In this document: one piece after another, positions 8,296 through 16,999 of the stretch | Layout of the letters: each line of letters starts with the position of its first letter | How positions within the stretch are numbered: the first letter of the stretch is position 1 | Source: Actinomadura sp. NBRC 104412 | GTDB lineage: Bacteria > Actinomycetota > Actinomycetes > Streptosporangiales > Streptosporangiaceae | Length of the DNA stretch: 64,000 nt | Direction of reading: 5' to 3' | NCBI RefSeq assembly: GCF_030269515.1 | Contig: NZ_BSTM01000018.1 | Span: 1 to 64,000, forward strand | Program-made: the position numbers and the translations under genes | The notes under the pieces: generated by a model | The model's database searches: none | Seen by the model: the letters and a program-made list of their open reading frames with translations, nothing else | What the model was told of the DNA's origin: nothing

Positions 8296-8583
8296 TCACA
8301 CGCCCACTTCGTCGGGGAGCGGGTTCTTACGCGGACGTCCACGCGGACGCTTGCGCGGCACGATCACGCCGCGGACGAACAGCTCCCCGCCCCAGACGCC
8401 CCAGGGCTCCTTGCGCTCGAGAGCGCCGGCGAGGCATTCCTTACGGAGCGGGCACTCCAGGCACAGGGCCTTGGCGAGCTCGACGTCGGCGGGAGCCTCG
8501 GCGAAGAAGAGCTCCGGGTCGGTACGGCACGGAAGCGTGAGGTCCTCCTCGCTTACTGCGAGAGCCCCCTGCATCACAGTCAC
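8296..8583 (-). CDS. whiB7: WhiB7-type iron-sulfur transcriptional regulator
   Basis: 95 aa. Four cluster-ligand cysteines (C19, C41, C44, C50; CxxCx5C), the EPWGVWGGE turn (59-67) and a C-terminal AT-hook RGRPRK (81-86), which together are diagnostic of WhiB7/WblC. It binds the primary sigma factor and activates intrinsic antibiotic-resistance genes, including its own. The GTG start has AGGA 6 nt upstream; an in-frame ATG is 9 nt downstream. Upstream lies a leader of about 530 nt with a WhiB7-type promoter, an upstream ORF and an attenuator hairpin, consistent with induction by ribosome-targeting drugs. Confidence 0.95.
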   Translation of the reverse strand: MTVMQGALAVSEEDLTLPCRTDPELFFAEAPADVELAKALCLECPLRKECLAGALERKEPWGVWGGELFVRGVIVPRKRPRGRPRKNPLPDEVGV

Positions 8584-8635
8584 CCTTGTTCCTCTCGTTG
8601 GTTCGCAACGGATGTGTCGGTGGGTCTTCCGGGCA

Positions 8636-8675
8636 AAGAAAGAGGCCGCGGATCCGGTGTCGGGATCCGCGGCCT
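8636..8675 (-). terminator. whiB7 leader attenuator hairpin
   Basis: On the minus strand a perfect 13-bp stem (AGGCCGCGGATCC / GGATCCGCGGCCT, 7-nt loop) is followed by CTTTCTTT, an intrinsic terminator placed about 60 nt before the whiB7 start. It sits about 20 nt after the stop of an upstream ORF, the arrangement expected for ribosome-mediated transcription attenuation as described for whiB7/wblC leaders. Confidence 0.75.
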
Positions 8676-8695
8676 GGGGGCTTTCCGGCGTAAAT

Positions 8696-8800
8696 CTAAA
8701 CCGGTCGCCTCCAGGAGTACGGACCCGAGTCGCCCTTCACGGAAGTGGCGTCCACGTGGGCCGTGGCCGGAGCGATAAGCGCGTCGTCCTCCAGGTTCAT
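8696..8800 (-). CDS. Candidate whiB7 leader peptide (upstream ORF)
   Basis: 34-aa ORF, MNLEDDALIAP...SWRRPV, in the whiB7 leader. The stop is 20 nt upstream of the attenuator stem. No strong ribosome-binding site precedes the ATG. The frame stays open to 9313, so longer forms beginning at MWPAQRY or MIGLARY are possible. Its position, not its sequence, supports a role in attenuation. Confidence 0.4.
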   Translation of the reverse strand: MNLEDDALIAPATAHVDATSVKGDSGPYSWRRPV

Positions 8801-9117
8801 GAAGACACTGCGCCCCAGCTCACGCTGGACTGGCCGCTGGCCACGCGAGACACACTGGTCCCGCCGGACGCGCAGATCGCGCGGTGCCGGGCCGGACGGG
8901 CCGGCCTCGTACCGCTGCGCGGGCCACATGGCGTCGCCGTCGCCATACCTGGCCAAGCCGATCATGAGCGTGCTGCCAGGGCGGGCGGCGGCGGTCCAGC
9001 TCGCGGCCGATTCGGGCGTCACAGTGCTCACCGGGCTGCACACCACCTTCCTGGCTACTCGTGGCCTGCCGACGGATCCATGATCCACACGGCCGGACCG
9101 GCTGAATGCTCGCATCG

Positions 9118-9156
9118 AGCGTACGGGGACTTCCGCAAACCAATCAAGGTATTTTT
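9118..9156 (-). promoter_or_regulatory. WhiB7-type autoregulated promoter of whiB7
   Basis: Minus strand: AT-rich AAAAATA (9156-9150), then CC, a -35 element TTGATT (9147-9142), an 18-nt spacer and a -10 element TACGCT (9123-9118). An AT-rich element just upstream of the -35 hexamer is the known WhiB7 target. The predicted start near 9110 gives a leader of about 530 nt. The rest of 8801-9334 holds no other gene I can support. Confidence 0.6.
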
Positions 9157-9334
9157 GACCTGCGGTTTTGTGGGCGAGTTCACCCCTTGCGAGCCGAACC
9201 CGCGCCCCGTGGCGCGCGTCCAATACAAGGATGGCAGCGCCATGAAGGCGGCGCCTCCTCCCGGGGAACGAGTTCCGCTCGATATTTGCCCCACGGGAAA
9301 TACCGTCCGGCATACACCCGGGTATCCGGATCGG

Positions 9335-10195
9335 TCAGTCCTTGGTGCGGATGAGCCCTTCCTGCATGACCGAGACCACGAGATCGCCCGACCGGGTGAA
9401 GACCTGACCGCGGGCGAGGCCGCGCGCGCCGCCCGCGAACGGGGTGTCCTGGTAGTAGAGCAGCCATTCGTCGGCGCGGAACGGCCGGTGGAACCACATC
9501 GCGTGGTCGAGGCTGGCACCCATCGTCCGCCGGTCGCCCCATGCCAGCCCATGGTTGAGCAGGACGGTGTCGAGCAGCGTCAGGTCGGAGGCGTACGTCA
9601 TCAGGCAGACATGCAGCAGCGGGTCGTCGGGCAGCTCGCCGTCCACCCTGAGCCACACCTTGGACTCGGGCGTGGTTAGGGACGGGTCCTTGGCCGCCTC
9701 CCAGGTGAGCGGCGTGGCGTGCCGGACGTCGAAGGGACGCTGGTGGACGAACTCGGCGGCCCCGGTCTCGCCGAAGATCGGCCTGAGCCGTTCCAGGGAC
9801 GTGGGCAGCGTCTCGGGCGGGGCGACCTCGGGCATCGCCGCCTGGTGCGACGGCCCGTCCTCGACGATCTGGAAGGAGGCCGACATGACGAAGATCGCCT
9901 TCCCCTGCTGGATCGCCGTCACGCGCCGGGTCGTGAACGACCGCCCGTCCCGCACCCGGTCGACCGTGTACACGATCGGGACGAGCGGGTCCCCGGGGCG
10001 GATGAAGTAGGCGTGCAGCGAGTGCACGGGCCGGTTCACCGGCACCGTCCGGCCGGCCGCCACCAGCGCCTGACCCGCGACCTGACCGCCGAAGACCCGC
10101 TGGCGCCGCTCCTCGGGGCTACGCCCCCGAAAGATCTCATGCTCGATCTGCTCAAGATCGAGGAGATCAAGCAGCGCCTTCAATGACTCGTTCAC
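9335..10195 (-). CDS. tesB: Acyl-CoA thioesterase II (TesB-like, double hotdog)
   Basis: 286 aa from the GTG of VNESLKALLDLL. Two hotdog domains: the first contains VFGGQVAGQALVAAGRTV and LHAYFIRPGD, the second carries SLDHAMWFHRPFRADEWLLYYQDTP and VVSVMQEGLIR. The Asp, the Thr/Ser and the Gln of these stretches match the D-T-Q catalytic arrangement of E. coli TesB. It hydrolyses acyl-CoA to free fatty acid and CoA. It is transcribed toward whiB7 on the same strand but separated by the whiB7 promoter. Confidence 0.92.
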   Translation of the reverse strand: MNESLKALLDLLDLEQIEHEIFRGRSPEERRQRVFGGQVAGQALVAAGRTVPVNRPVHSLHAYFIRPGDPLVPIVYTVDRVRDGRSFTTRRVTAIQQGKAIFVMSASFQIVEDGPSHQAAMPEVAPPETLPTSLERLRPIFGETGAAEFVHQRPFDVRHATPLTWEAAKDPSLTTPESKVWLRVDGELPDDPLLHVCLMTYASDLTLLDTVLLNHGLAWGDRRTMGASLDHAMWFHRPFRADEWLLYYQDTPFAGGARGLARGQVFTRSGDLVVSVMQEGLIRTKD

Positions 10196-10339
10196 GGCCG
10201 CCAGTCTCCCAAACCCCAACCCCACCCACACCCCACCCCCTCAACAGCGCGCCGCAGCCCCTCAACCCAACGCACCGCAATCCCTCAACCCATGGCCAAC
10301 GCCCCCGCCCGGCCTACCGCCACCCCGGCCCAGCGCGCC

Positions 10340-10932
10340 GCAACCTCAAACCGGCGTGACGCGGCGCCCTAGCCCAGGCCACCACGGCCTCAGCTCGGGG
10401 CGCTGCGGCCCATCAGCCTGGCCAGACGCAGCCTCTCAGCACGGGGCGCTGCGGCTTCCGGCCGACGCCCCCCAACGGCCAGCTTGAAGCACCACGGCCC
10501 CTTAACGCGGTGTGCTGCGGCCCCCAGCCCGACAAGCACCACAACCACCCAGCCCGGCGCACCAGGACCCCGGCCCGACGTAACGCGACGCCCTCACCTG
10601 GCCACCACGGCCCCAGCTCAGGACGCCGCGGCCCCCGACCAGCGCACCACAGCGCCCAGCTTGAAGCACCACGGCCCCTTAACGCGGTGTGCTGCGGCCC
10701 CCAGCCCGACAAGCACCACAACCACCCAGCCCGGCGCACCAGGACCCCGGCCCGACGTAACGCGACGCCCTCACCTGGCCACCACGGCCCCAGCTCGGGG
10801 CGCCGCGGCCCCTCAGCCTGGCGGGACGCAGCCTCTCAGCACGGGGCGCTGCGGCTCCTTAACGCGGTGTGCTGTGGACGCCAGCTCGACAAGCGGCACA
10901 ACCTTCCGGTCCGGCGCACCATGACCCCGGCC
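10340..10932. repeat. Tandem repeat of about 177-180 bp in a gene-free region
   Basis: 10479-10619 and 10656-10796 are identical over 141 bp (period 177). A third, diverged copy starts near 10857 (period 180), and a partial one lies at about 10340-10478. Inside each unit shorter, imperfect steps built around CACCACGGCCCC / TGCTGCGGCCCC recur about every 20-25 bp. The whole 10196-11029 interval between tesB and uvrD2 is Pro/Ala-codon-like, low-complexity sequence. Frames crossing it have no domain and are not called. Confidence 0.85.
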
Positions 10933-11029
10933 AACCCTTTAGCTCGGCGCTACGCAGCCTTCCAACCCTGGCGTGACGTGGTCCCTCGGGTTGGCGTGGT
11001 GTGGGCTTTGGGGTTGGTGGCTGTGGTTT

Positions 11030-13117
11030 TCAGTTCGGGGTGTCTCCTGTGCAGAGGGCTAGGACAGGCTTGGCGTAGCGGTCCAGTTTGACTTTGCCTA
11101 CTCCTGGGATCGCGGCCAGGTCTTCGAGGGTCTCGGGGGAGCGTTCGGCTATGGCCTGGAGGGTGGCGTCGGTGAAGACGACATAGGCGGGGATCCTCTG
11201 TTCGGCTGCCACCTTGGCGCGCCACTCCTTGAGGGCCACCAGCAGCTCTTCGTTGAGCTGGGCGGGGCAGTCCTCGCAGCGCCCCAGTTTGCGTTCGATG
11301 GCGGCGGTGAGGGGACGGCCGCACACCCGGCAGGGCTGCGGCCCTCTCGTGGTGCGGCGCTGCGCGCGTTCGGCGCGGGCGGGCGTCGGGGTCGTGGTCA
11401 TGGGCGCGAGGCCGTACAGGAAACGGGACGGACGGCGCCGCCTGGAGCCGCCCGGCGAACGCGACAGCGCCCAGGAGAGGGCGACATGCTCCCGGGCCCG
11501 GGTGATGCCCACGTAGAGCAGGCGGCGCTCCTCCTCGATCTGATCGGGCGTCTCGGCGTAGACGATCGGGAGGGTGCCCTCGACCAGGCCGACCAGGAAG
11601 ACCGCGTCCCACTCCAGGCCCTTGGCGGCGTGCAGCGAGGCCAGCGTGACGCCCTCAAGCGGCGGGGCGTGCTGGGCGGCGGCGCGTTCCGCCAGTTCGG
11701 CGACGAACTCGGGGAGGCCGGCGCTCGGGTCGTCGGCGGCGATGTCCTCGGCGAGCTGGGCCAGCGCGGCCAGCGACTCCCAGCGGGAGCGGACCGCGCC
11801 CGTCCCCTCGGGCGGCCGGTCGGTGAAGCCCGCGCCGGACAGGACGTGCCGGACGGTGGCGATCAGCCCGGTGCCGTCGGTCTCGGCGTCGGCGCCGGCG
11901 CGGGCGGCGCCGCGCAGCCGGATCACCGCCTCGCGCACCTCGGGGCGCTCGAAGAACCGTTCGGCGCCGCGCAGCACGTACGGGACGCCCGCGGCGGCCA
12001 GCGCCGACTCGTACGCCTCGGACTGGGCGTTGATCCGGTAGAGGATCGCGATCTCGCGCGCCGGCACGCCCTCCTCGATCAGCTTGCGGGCCCGGCGCGC
12101 CACGTCGTCGGCCTCGGCGACCTCGTCGTCGTACTCGGCGAACACCGGTTCGGGGCCGTCCGGGCGCTGCGCCACCAGCTCCAGGACATGCCGCCCCGCC
12201 GCGCCGCCGGTGGCCTGGCCGATGACGCCGTTGGCGAGCGCGACGACCTGGGGCGTGGAACGGTAGTCGCGGACCAGCTTCACCACCTTGGCGCCGGGGT
12301 GCTCGCGGGTGAAGCCGAGCAGGTAGGACGGGCTCGCCCCGGTGAAGGAGTAGATCGTCTGGTTGGGGTCGCCGACCACGCACAGGTCGTCGCGGTCGCC
12401 GAGCCAGGCGTCCAGCAGCAGCTTCTGCAGCGGGTTGACGTCCTGGAACTCGTCCACGACGAAGTACCGGTACTGCTCGCGGACCTGCGCGGCGACCTCA
12501 CGGTGCTCGGTGAGCACGGCGACGGTCAGCTCCAGCATGCTCTCGAAGTCGAGCAGGTTGCGCTCGCGGCGCAGCGTCTCGTACATCGTGTAGATCCGGG
12601 CCACGTCGCCCACGTCGGCGGGCAGCTTGCGGGCGGCGGTGGCGACCGCGCCCGCGTAGTCCTCGGGACGGTGCTGGGTCACCTTGGCCCATTCGATCTC
12701 GGCCGCGATGTCGCGCAGCTCGCTGCGGCCGAAGGCCAGCCGGCAGGCGCGGGCCGCGTCCGCCACGAGTCCGATCTTGGATTCGATGATCTTGGGTGGC
12801 TCGCCGCCCACCACCCGTGGCCAGAAGTAGGACAACTGCCGCAGCGCCGCCGCGTGGAAGGTGCGGGCCTGGACGCCGGGGGCGCCGAGCCGGTGCAGCC
12901 GCGCCCGCAGCTCCCCCGCGGCCCGGTTGGTGAAGGTCACCGCCAGCACCCGCTGCGGCGCCACCACGCCCGTGAGCACGGCGTACGCGATGCGGTGGGT
13001 GATCGCCCTGGTCTTGCCGGTGCCCGCGCCCGCCAGCACGCACACCGGGCCCTGCACGGCCTCCGCCACCGCCCGCTGCTCCGGGTCCAGACCCGCCAGA
13101 ACGCCCTCAGCCAGCAT
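11030..13117 (-). CDS. uvrD2: UvrD2-type superfamily 1 DNA helicase with HRDC domain
   Basis: 695 aa. Start at MLAEGVLAGLDP, preceded by AGGATGGGGGG. Walker A AGAGTGKT (29-36), Walker B VVDEFQD, motif III VGDPNQTIYSFTGA, motif VI RRLLYVGITRARE. The C-terminus has the tetracysteine motif CRVCG...CEDC and an HRDC domain (about 620-690, IPGVGKVKLDRYAKPVL), the mycobacterial UvrD2 architecture. It is an ATP-driven 3'-5' helicase in repair and replication, essential in mycobacteria. Divergent from mycoredoxin, with a perfect DnaA box between them. Confidence 0.95.
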   Translation of the reverse strand: MLAEGVLAGLDPEQRAVAEAVQGPVCVLAGAGTGKTRAITHRIAYAVLTGVVAPQRVLAVTFTNRAAGELRARLHRLGAPGVQARTFHAAALRQLSYFWPRVVGGEPPKIIESKIGLVADAARACRLAFGRSELRDIAAEIEWAKVTQHRPEDYAGAVATAARKLPADVGDVARIYTMYETLRRERNLLDFESMLELTVAVLTEHREVAAQVREQYRYFVVDEFQDVNPLQKLLLDAWLGDRDDLCVVGDPNQTIYSFTGASPSYLLGFTREHPGAKVVKLVRDYRSTPQVVALANGVIGQATGGAAGRHVLELVAQRPDGPEPVFAEYDDEVAEADDVARRARKLIEEGVPAREIAILYRINAQSEAYESALAAAGVPYVLRGAERFFERPEVREAVIRLRGAARAGADAETDGTGLIATVRHVLSGAGFTDRPPEGTGAVRSRWESLAALAQLAEDIAADDPSAGLPEFVAELAERAAAQHAPPLEGVTLASLHAAKGLEWDAVFLVGLVEGTLPIVYAETPDQIEEERRLLYVGITRAREHVALSWALSRSPGGSRRRRPSRFLYGLAPMTTTPTPARAERAQRRTTRGPQPCRVCGRPLTAAIERKLGRCEDCPAQLNEELLVALKEWRAKVAAEQRIPAYVVFTDATLQAIAERSPETLEDLAAIPGVGKVKLDRYAKPVLALCTGDTPN

Positions 13118-13166
13118 CCCCCCATCCTGGCAGCCCCCGGGGACGGGACGGGCACCCGCCCGCATC

Positions 13167-13175
13167 TGTGGATAA
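13167..13175 (-). promoter_or_regulatory. Perfect DnaA box upstream of uvrD2
   Basis: TGTGGATAA, the exact complement of TTATCCACA, 50 bp upstream of the uvrD2 start in the uvrD2/mycoredoxin divergent region. Single copy; it may link uvrD2 expression to DnaA or be chance. Confidence 0.4.
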
Positions 13176-13348
13176 CCTCGTCCGCGGAATGCGGGACGGC
13201 GGCAGGCTGTTGACGCAATCGCCCGGGAGTCCACATCCGGACATCCGGCCAGGCACCTCACACGAATCGCAGACATCACCACCCGACGGCAACGCCCGTA
13301 CGGGGACGGCCCCTCGCGGGGACCGCGCACGAAGGAGACGACTCGCCG

Positions 13349-13636
13349 ATGGCCACGCCCACTCCGGACCAGGCGACCGGGCCCACGGGCCCGCTCACCA
13401 TGTACACCACCACCTGGTGCGGCTTCTGCCGGCGGCTGAAGAGCCAGCTGGCCAGGGACGGCATCGAGATGGTGGAGATCGACATCGAGCGCGACCCCGC
13501 GGCGGCGGAGTTCGTGATGAGCGTCAACGGCGGCAACCAGGTGGTCCCCACGGTGGTCGTCGACACCCCGGAGGCCGGGAGGCACGTGCTGACCAACCCC
13601 AGCGCCAAGGAGGTCAAGCGCCTCCTGGGCGTCTGA
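13349..13636 (+). CDS. mrx1: Mycoredoxin (glutaredoxin-fold, mycothiol-dependent)
   Basis: 95 aa with a thioredoxin fold and active site WCGFC (C24, C27). The cis-Pro motif is QVVPTVVV. It matches mycoredoxin-1, which reduces mycothiol mixed disulfides in actinobacteria. It sits beside uvrD2 and nudC, as in mycobacteria (Rv3198A). Convergent with nudC, with 14 bp between stops. Confidence 0.93.
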   Translation: MATPTPDQATGPTGPLTMYTTTWCGFCRRLKSQLARDGIEMVEIDIERDPAAAEFVMSVNGGNQVVPTVVVDTPEAGRHVLTNPSAKEVKRLLGV

Positions 13637-13650
13637 CCGGTCCGGGGGCG

Positions 13651-14598
13651 CTAGAACGGCGGCATGTCGGGCAGCGGCCCCCCGTACCAGCGGACGATGA
13701 GCTGGGCGGCGATGGAGAGCGGCCCGGGCGACACCACCCGGCCGCTCTCGATCGCCTCCTTCAGCTCATCACGCGTGTACCAGGCCGCGTCCAGAATCTC
13801 CTCGGGATCGGGACGCATCTCCTGGGAGCCCTCGGCACGGGCGAAGAAGCCCAGCATGAGGCTCTGCGGCATCGGCCACGGCTGGCTTCCCATGTAACGG
13901 ATGTCGCTCACCGTGATGCCGACCTCTTCGCGTACCTCGCGGACGACGGCCTGCTCCAGGGACTCCCCGGGCTCGACGAATCCGGCCAGGATGGAGCGCC
14001 GGTTCTCGGGCCAGCTCGGGCCGCGCGCCAGCAGGACGCGGTCGTGCTCGTCCCGGACGAGCATGATGACCGCAGGGTCGATACGGGGGAACTGCTCGGA
14101 TCCGTCGGACGGGCACACGCGCACGTGCCCCGCCGCCGTGAGCTCGTTGGCCTTCCCGCAGCGCGGGCAGTACTGGTTGGACGCGTGCCAGTGTTCCAGG
14201 GCGACCGCGTGGGTCATCAGGCCGGAATCCCGGTCTCCCAGGATGGCTCCTACGCGACGCAGGCTGGCCGGCTCGGCGCCTTGGATGGAGGGCAGCGGTG
14301 CCTGTACGGCGAAGTAGGCCACGCCTTCGTCGTCGACTCCAAGGAGGTAGCGGTCGCCTTCGGGAGCGTCACCGGATGAGGTGAAGACCAGCCCGGGTCT
14401 CGGGTCGTAGGTGACGAGCGCGCGCCCGCTCTGGACGGCGAAGACCCGGGTACGCGGGTCCGCCCAGGCCGACGCCACCCATTCCTCGTCACGGCGGTGC
14501 TCGGCCACCCTGTCCAGGGTGCCGCGGGCCAGCGCAAGCCACTCCAGCGTCGACTCAGTGAGCGGCTCGGCGGGAACCCTTGCCTCGATGTCAGTCAA
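13651..14598 (-). CDS. nudC: NADH pyrophosphatase NudC
   Basis: 315 aa. The start is TTG, supported by a strong GGAGGAG (14604-14610) 5 nt upstream. A zinc ribbon (YCPRCGKANEL...RVCP) is followed by the Nudix box GFVEPGESLEQAVVREVREEVGI and the NADH-specific SQPWPMPQS. It cleaves NAD(H) to NMN(H) and AMP, and family members also remove NAD caps from RNA. Usual length for the family. Confidence 0.95.
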   Translation of the reverse strand: MTDIEARVPAEPLTESTLEWLALARGTLDRVAEHRRDEEWVASAWADPRTRVFAVQSGRALVTYDPRPGLVFTSSGDAPEGDRYLLGVDDEGVAYFAVQAPLPSIQGAEPASLRRVGAILGDRDSGLMTHAVALEHWHASNQYCPRCGKANELTAAGHVRVCPSDGSEQFPRIDPAVIMLVRDEHDRVLLARGPSWPENRRSILAGFVEPGESLEQAVVREVREEVGITVSDIRYMGSQPWPMPQSLMLGFFARAEGSQEMRPDPEEILDAAWYTRDELKEAIESGRVVSPGPLSIAAQLIVRWYGGPLPDMPPF

Positions 14599-14623
14599 CG
14601 GCTCTCCTCCTGCCCGGCCCTTC

Positions 14624-14658
14624 GTACGGCCCCTTGTACGGCCCCTTGTACGGCCCTC
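14624..14658. repeat. 12-bp tandem repeat, about 3 copies
   Basis: GTACGGCCCCTT occurs twice in tandem, followed by a partial third copy, between the nudC ribosome-binding site and the M20 peptidase stop. Confidence 0.7.
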
Positions 14659-14674
14659 CGCCCGGCCCGGCCGG

Positions 14675-16069
14675 TCACTCCGGCCGCAGGGCGGTGGCCA
14701 TCTCGTCCCACAAGTAGGCGGACACCTCCGCCCCCTTGAGGAGGAGGGGCATCTCGACCTTCTCGTTCGGAGCGTGAATGCGGTCGCTGTTCAGGCCCAC
14801 CGCTACGAACACCAAAGGGGCTTCCAATATGTCCGCCAGGTCGGCCTCGGGTCCGCTGCCTCCCTCCCGGGTGAACAGCACCTCCTTGCCGAAGGCCCGT
14901 TCCATGGCGCGCTTGGCCGCGCGCACCCCCGCCGAATCGATGGGCGAGAAGCACGGGCGTACGTTGCCGGCCAAGGTGGTGACCTCGGCGCGTATGCCGG
15001 GTGGGGTGTGCCGCTCCACCCACGTACGGAACGACTCCTGCACCTTGACCGGGTCCTGTCCGGCGACGAGCCGGAAGGAGAGCTTGGCATGCGCCTCGCG
15101 CGGGACGATCGTCTTGTGGCCGGGGCCCGTGTGGCCGCCCCACATGCCGTTGATCTCGGCGGTCGGGCGCGCCCAGATCCGCTCCAGGGTGGTGAAGCCC
15201 TTCTCCCCGTACGCGACGCGGCTGTTCCCAGCGGTGCGCAGCCATTGGGCCTCATCGAACGGGAGCCGGGCGAACAGTTCCCGCTCCTCGTCCGTGAGCG
15301 GGACGACATCGTCGTAGAACCCGGGCAGGGTCACCCGGCCGTCGGCGTCGTGCAGGGCCGCCAGAAGCGTCGCCATGGCGTGCAGAGGGTTGGGGACGGC
15401 CCCGCCGAACGAACCCGAGTGCAGGTCGGTGTCCGGCCCGTACAGCGCCACCTCCACCTCGCTGAGGCCGCGCATGCCCGTGCACATGGACGGGACGTCC
15501 TCGGACCACATCGTCGTGTCACTGATGACGATGGCGTCGCAGGCGAGCCGCTTGCGCTGGGCGCGCAGCAGCTCGGGGAAATGCACCGAGCCCGATTCCT
15601 CCTCGCCCTCCACCAGAAGCTTGATGGTCACAGGGGGCGCGGTCGCGCCGGACGCGGTGAGCCCGGCCCTGATACCCAGGGTGTGGAAGAGCACCTGTCC
15701 CTTGTCGTCGGACGCACCGCGCCCTATGAGGCGGTCCCCCTTCTCCAAGGGGGTGAAGGGGTCGGTCTCCCACTCGTCGAGCGGTTCGACCGGCTGGACG
15801 TCGTGATGCCCGTAGACGAGCACGGCCGGGGCATCCGGGTCCGCCGCGGGCCACTCCGCGAACACCGAGGGGAGCCCGGCCGTCTCCCACACCTCGACCG
15901 TGGGGAACCCCGTCTCCCGCAGGTGGGAGGCGAGCCACTCGGCCGAGCGCCGTACGTCCGGGTGGCGGGCCGGGTCGGCGGAGATGGAGGGGATGGCCAG
16001 CCACTCCTTGAGATCGGCGAAGAACCGCTCCTTGCCGGCCGTGATGTATTCGCGAACGTCCATGGGCAT
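14675..16069 (-). CDS. M20 family metallopeptidase (dipeptidase)
   Basis: 464 aa. Di-zinc site residues are recognisable: GHHDVQP (His), GASDDKGQ (bridging Asp), EGEEESGS (general base and ligand Glu pair), ISDTTMW (Asp) and a C-terminal H in RIHAPNEK. The lid/dimerisation domain lies in the middle (SFGGAVPNPLHAM). It resembles CNDP/PepV-like dipeptidases that hydrolyse short peptides in the cytosol. No signal peptide. Upstream of nudC on the same strand, 76 bp away, and possibly cotranscribed. Confidence 0.93.
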   Translation of the reverse strand: MPMDVREYITAGKERFFADLKEWLAIPSISADPARHPDVRRSAEWLASHLRETGFPTVEVWETAGLPSVFAEWPAADPDAPAVLVYGHHDVQPVEPLDEWETDPFTPLEKGDRLIGRGASDDKGQVLFHTLGIRAGLTASGATAPPVTIKLLVEGEEESGSVHFPELLRAQRKRLACDAIVISDTTMWSEDVPSMCTGMRGLSEVEVALYGPDTDLHSGSFGGAVPNPLHAMATLLAALHDADGRVTLPGFYDDVVPLTDEERELFARLPFDEAQWLRTAGNSRVAYGEKGFTTLERIWARPTAEINGMWGGHTGPGHKTIVPREAHAKLSFRLVAGQDPVKVQESFRTWVERHTPPGIRAEVTTLAGNVRPCFSPIDSAGVRAAKRAMERAFGKEVLFTREGGSGPEADLADILEAPLVFVAVGLNSDRIHAPNEKVEMPLLLKGAEVSAYLWDEMATALRPE

Positions 16070-16126
16070 TGCTCGATCCTAATGACTGTGGACCTCGCCG
16101 CCGCGTTCGGCATGAACTCCGAGGAT

Positions 16127-16537
16127 CTACCTCGCCGCGGCCACCAGCTCCAACGTCTGTTCGAGCTCCTGCTCCGAAGCCGGCTGAGAACTCCACATCA
16201 GCCGCAGATCGTCACCATGCCAGCGCGGGACCACGTGCGTGTGAAAGTGGAAGACCTCCTGCCAGGCGGCCTCGCCAGTGGAGTGCACGATGTTCACCCC
16301 GTCTGGGGCGAACGCCGCCTTCACCAGAGCGGAGACTCGATGCACCATCCCGGCGACATGCGCATGGGTCTCCTCGGAGATCGCCCACACGTCCGGCGTA
16401 TGCTCGCGCGGGACGACCAGGGTATGTCCCCGCGAGGCCGGGGCGATGTCGAGGAACGCCACGGTGTGCTCGTCCTCAAGGACACGGTAGGAGGGCAGCC
16501 GACCGGCAACAATCGCGCAAAAGGTGCAGTCGTTCAC
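16127..16537 (-). CDS. HIT family nucleotide-binding protein
   Basis: 136 aa with a GTG start (VNDCTFCAIVAG). The histidine triad HFHTHVV (97-103) supplies the nucleophile for hydrolysis of nucleoside phosphoramidates or dinucleotides. N-terminal CxxC (C4, C7) is typical of zinc-binding HIT proteins. It lies 57 bp upstream of the M20 gene on the same strand. Physiological substrate unknown. Confidence 0.93.
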   Translation of the reverse strand: MNDCTFCAIVAGRLPSYRVLEDEHTVAFLDIAPASRGHTLVVPREHTPDVWAISEETHAHVAGMVHRVSALVKAAFAPDGVNIVHSTGEAAWQEVFHFHTHVVPRWHGDDLRLMWSSQPASEQELEQTLELVAAAR

Positions 16538-16735
16538 CCACCCGATGATCGCACCCAGCCCTCCCCCGAGCTAGGCGCCGCCTGCCAGGCCGCTGACGAC
16601 CTCGCCTCAAGCCGCCGGCAACGCCCTCCACCAGCATCCCGACGCCCAGAGCATCCTCAGCTTCCCCTGGAGACTTGCGGGGAGAGGCGCCACAGGCATA
16701 GGACTTGACCCGGCGAAGCAGGAACGGGAGGCGCC

Positions 16736-16999
16736 TTGATCCTGATTGACCCGCCGCTGTGGCCCTCGCGGGGGCGCCTGTGGTCGCACATGGTCAGCGA
16801 TGTGTCGTTCGAGGAACTACACACGTTCGCGGCCGATCTGGGGATGCCCACCAGGGCGTTCGAGCGGGACCACTACGACGTGCCCTCGGAGTTGTACGGG
16901 GCCGCGGTGAGCTTGGGTGCGAAGGAGGTCGGCTGCCAGGAACTGGTGCGCAGGCTGACCCAGGCGGGGTTACGCCGCCCCAAATTCGCCCGCGCCTAG
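16736..16999 (+). CDS. DUF4031 domain protein
   Basis: 87 aa with a TTG start supported by GGGAGG (16726-16731) 4 nt upstream. It begins MILIDPPLWPSRGRLWSHMVSD, the characteristic DUF4031 opening, and contains DHYDVPSELY. Function unknown. Its stop overlaps the stop of the convergent HD gene within a shared CTAG. Confidence 0.85.
   Translation: MILIDPPLWPSRGRLWSHMVSDVSFEELHTFAADLGMPTRAFERDHYDVPSELYGAAVSLGAKEVGCQELVRRLTQAGLRRPKFARA

Noticed and set aside
10340..10932. CRISPR array
   Set aside because: Repeat units of 141-180 bp in tandem without short regular repeats and unique spacers; no cas genes.
10484..11091. 146- and 193-codon frames in the tandem repeat
   Set aside because: Products are pure repeat translations (Pro/Ala/Thr/Arg) in two frames at once, as expected for GC-rich repeats.
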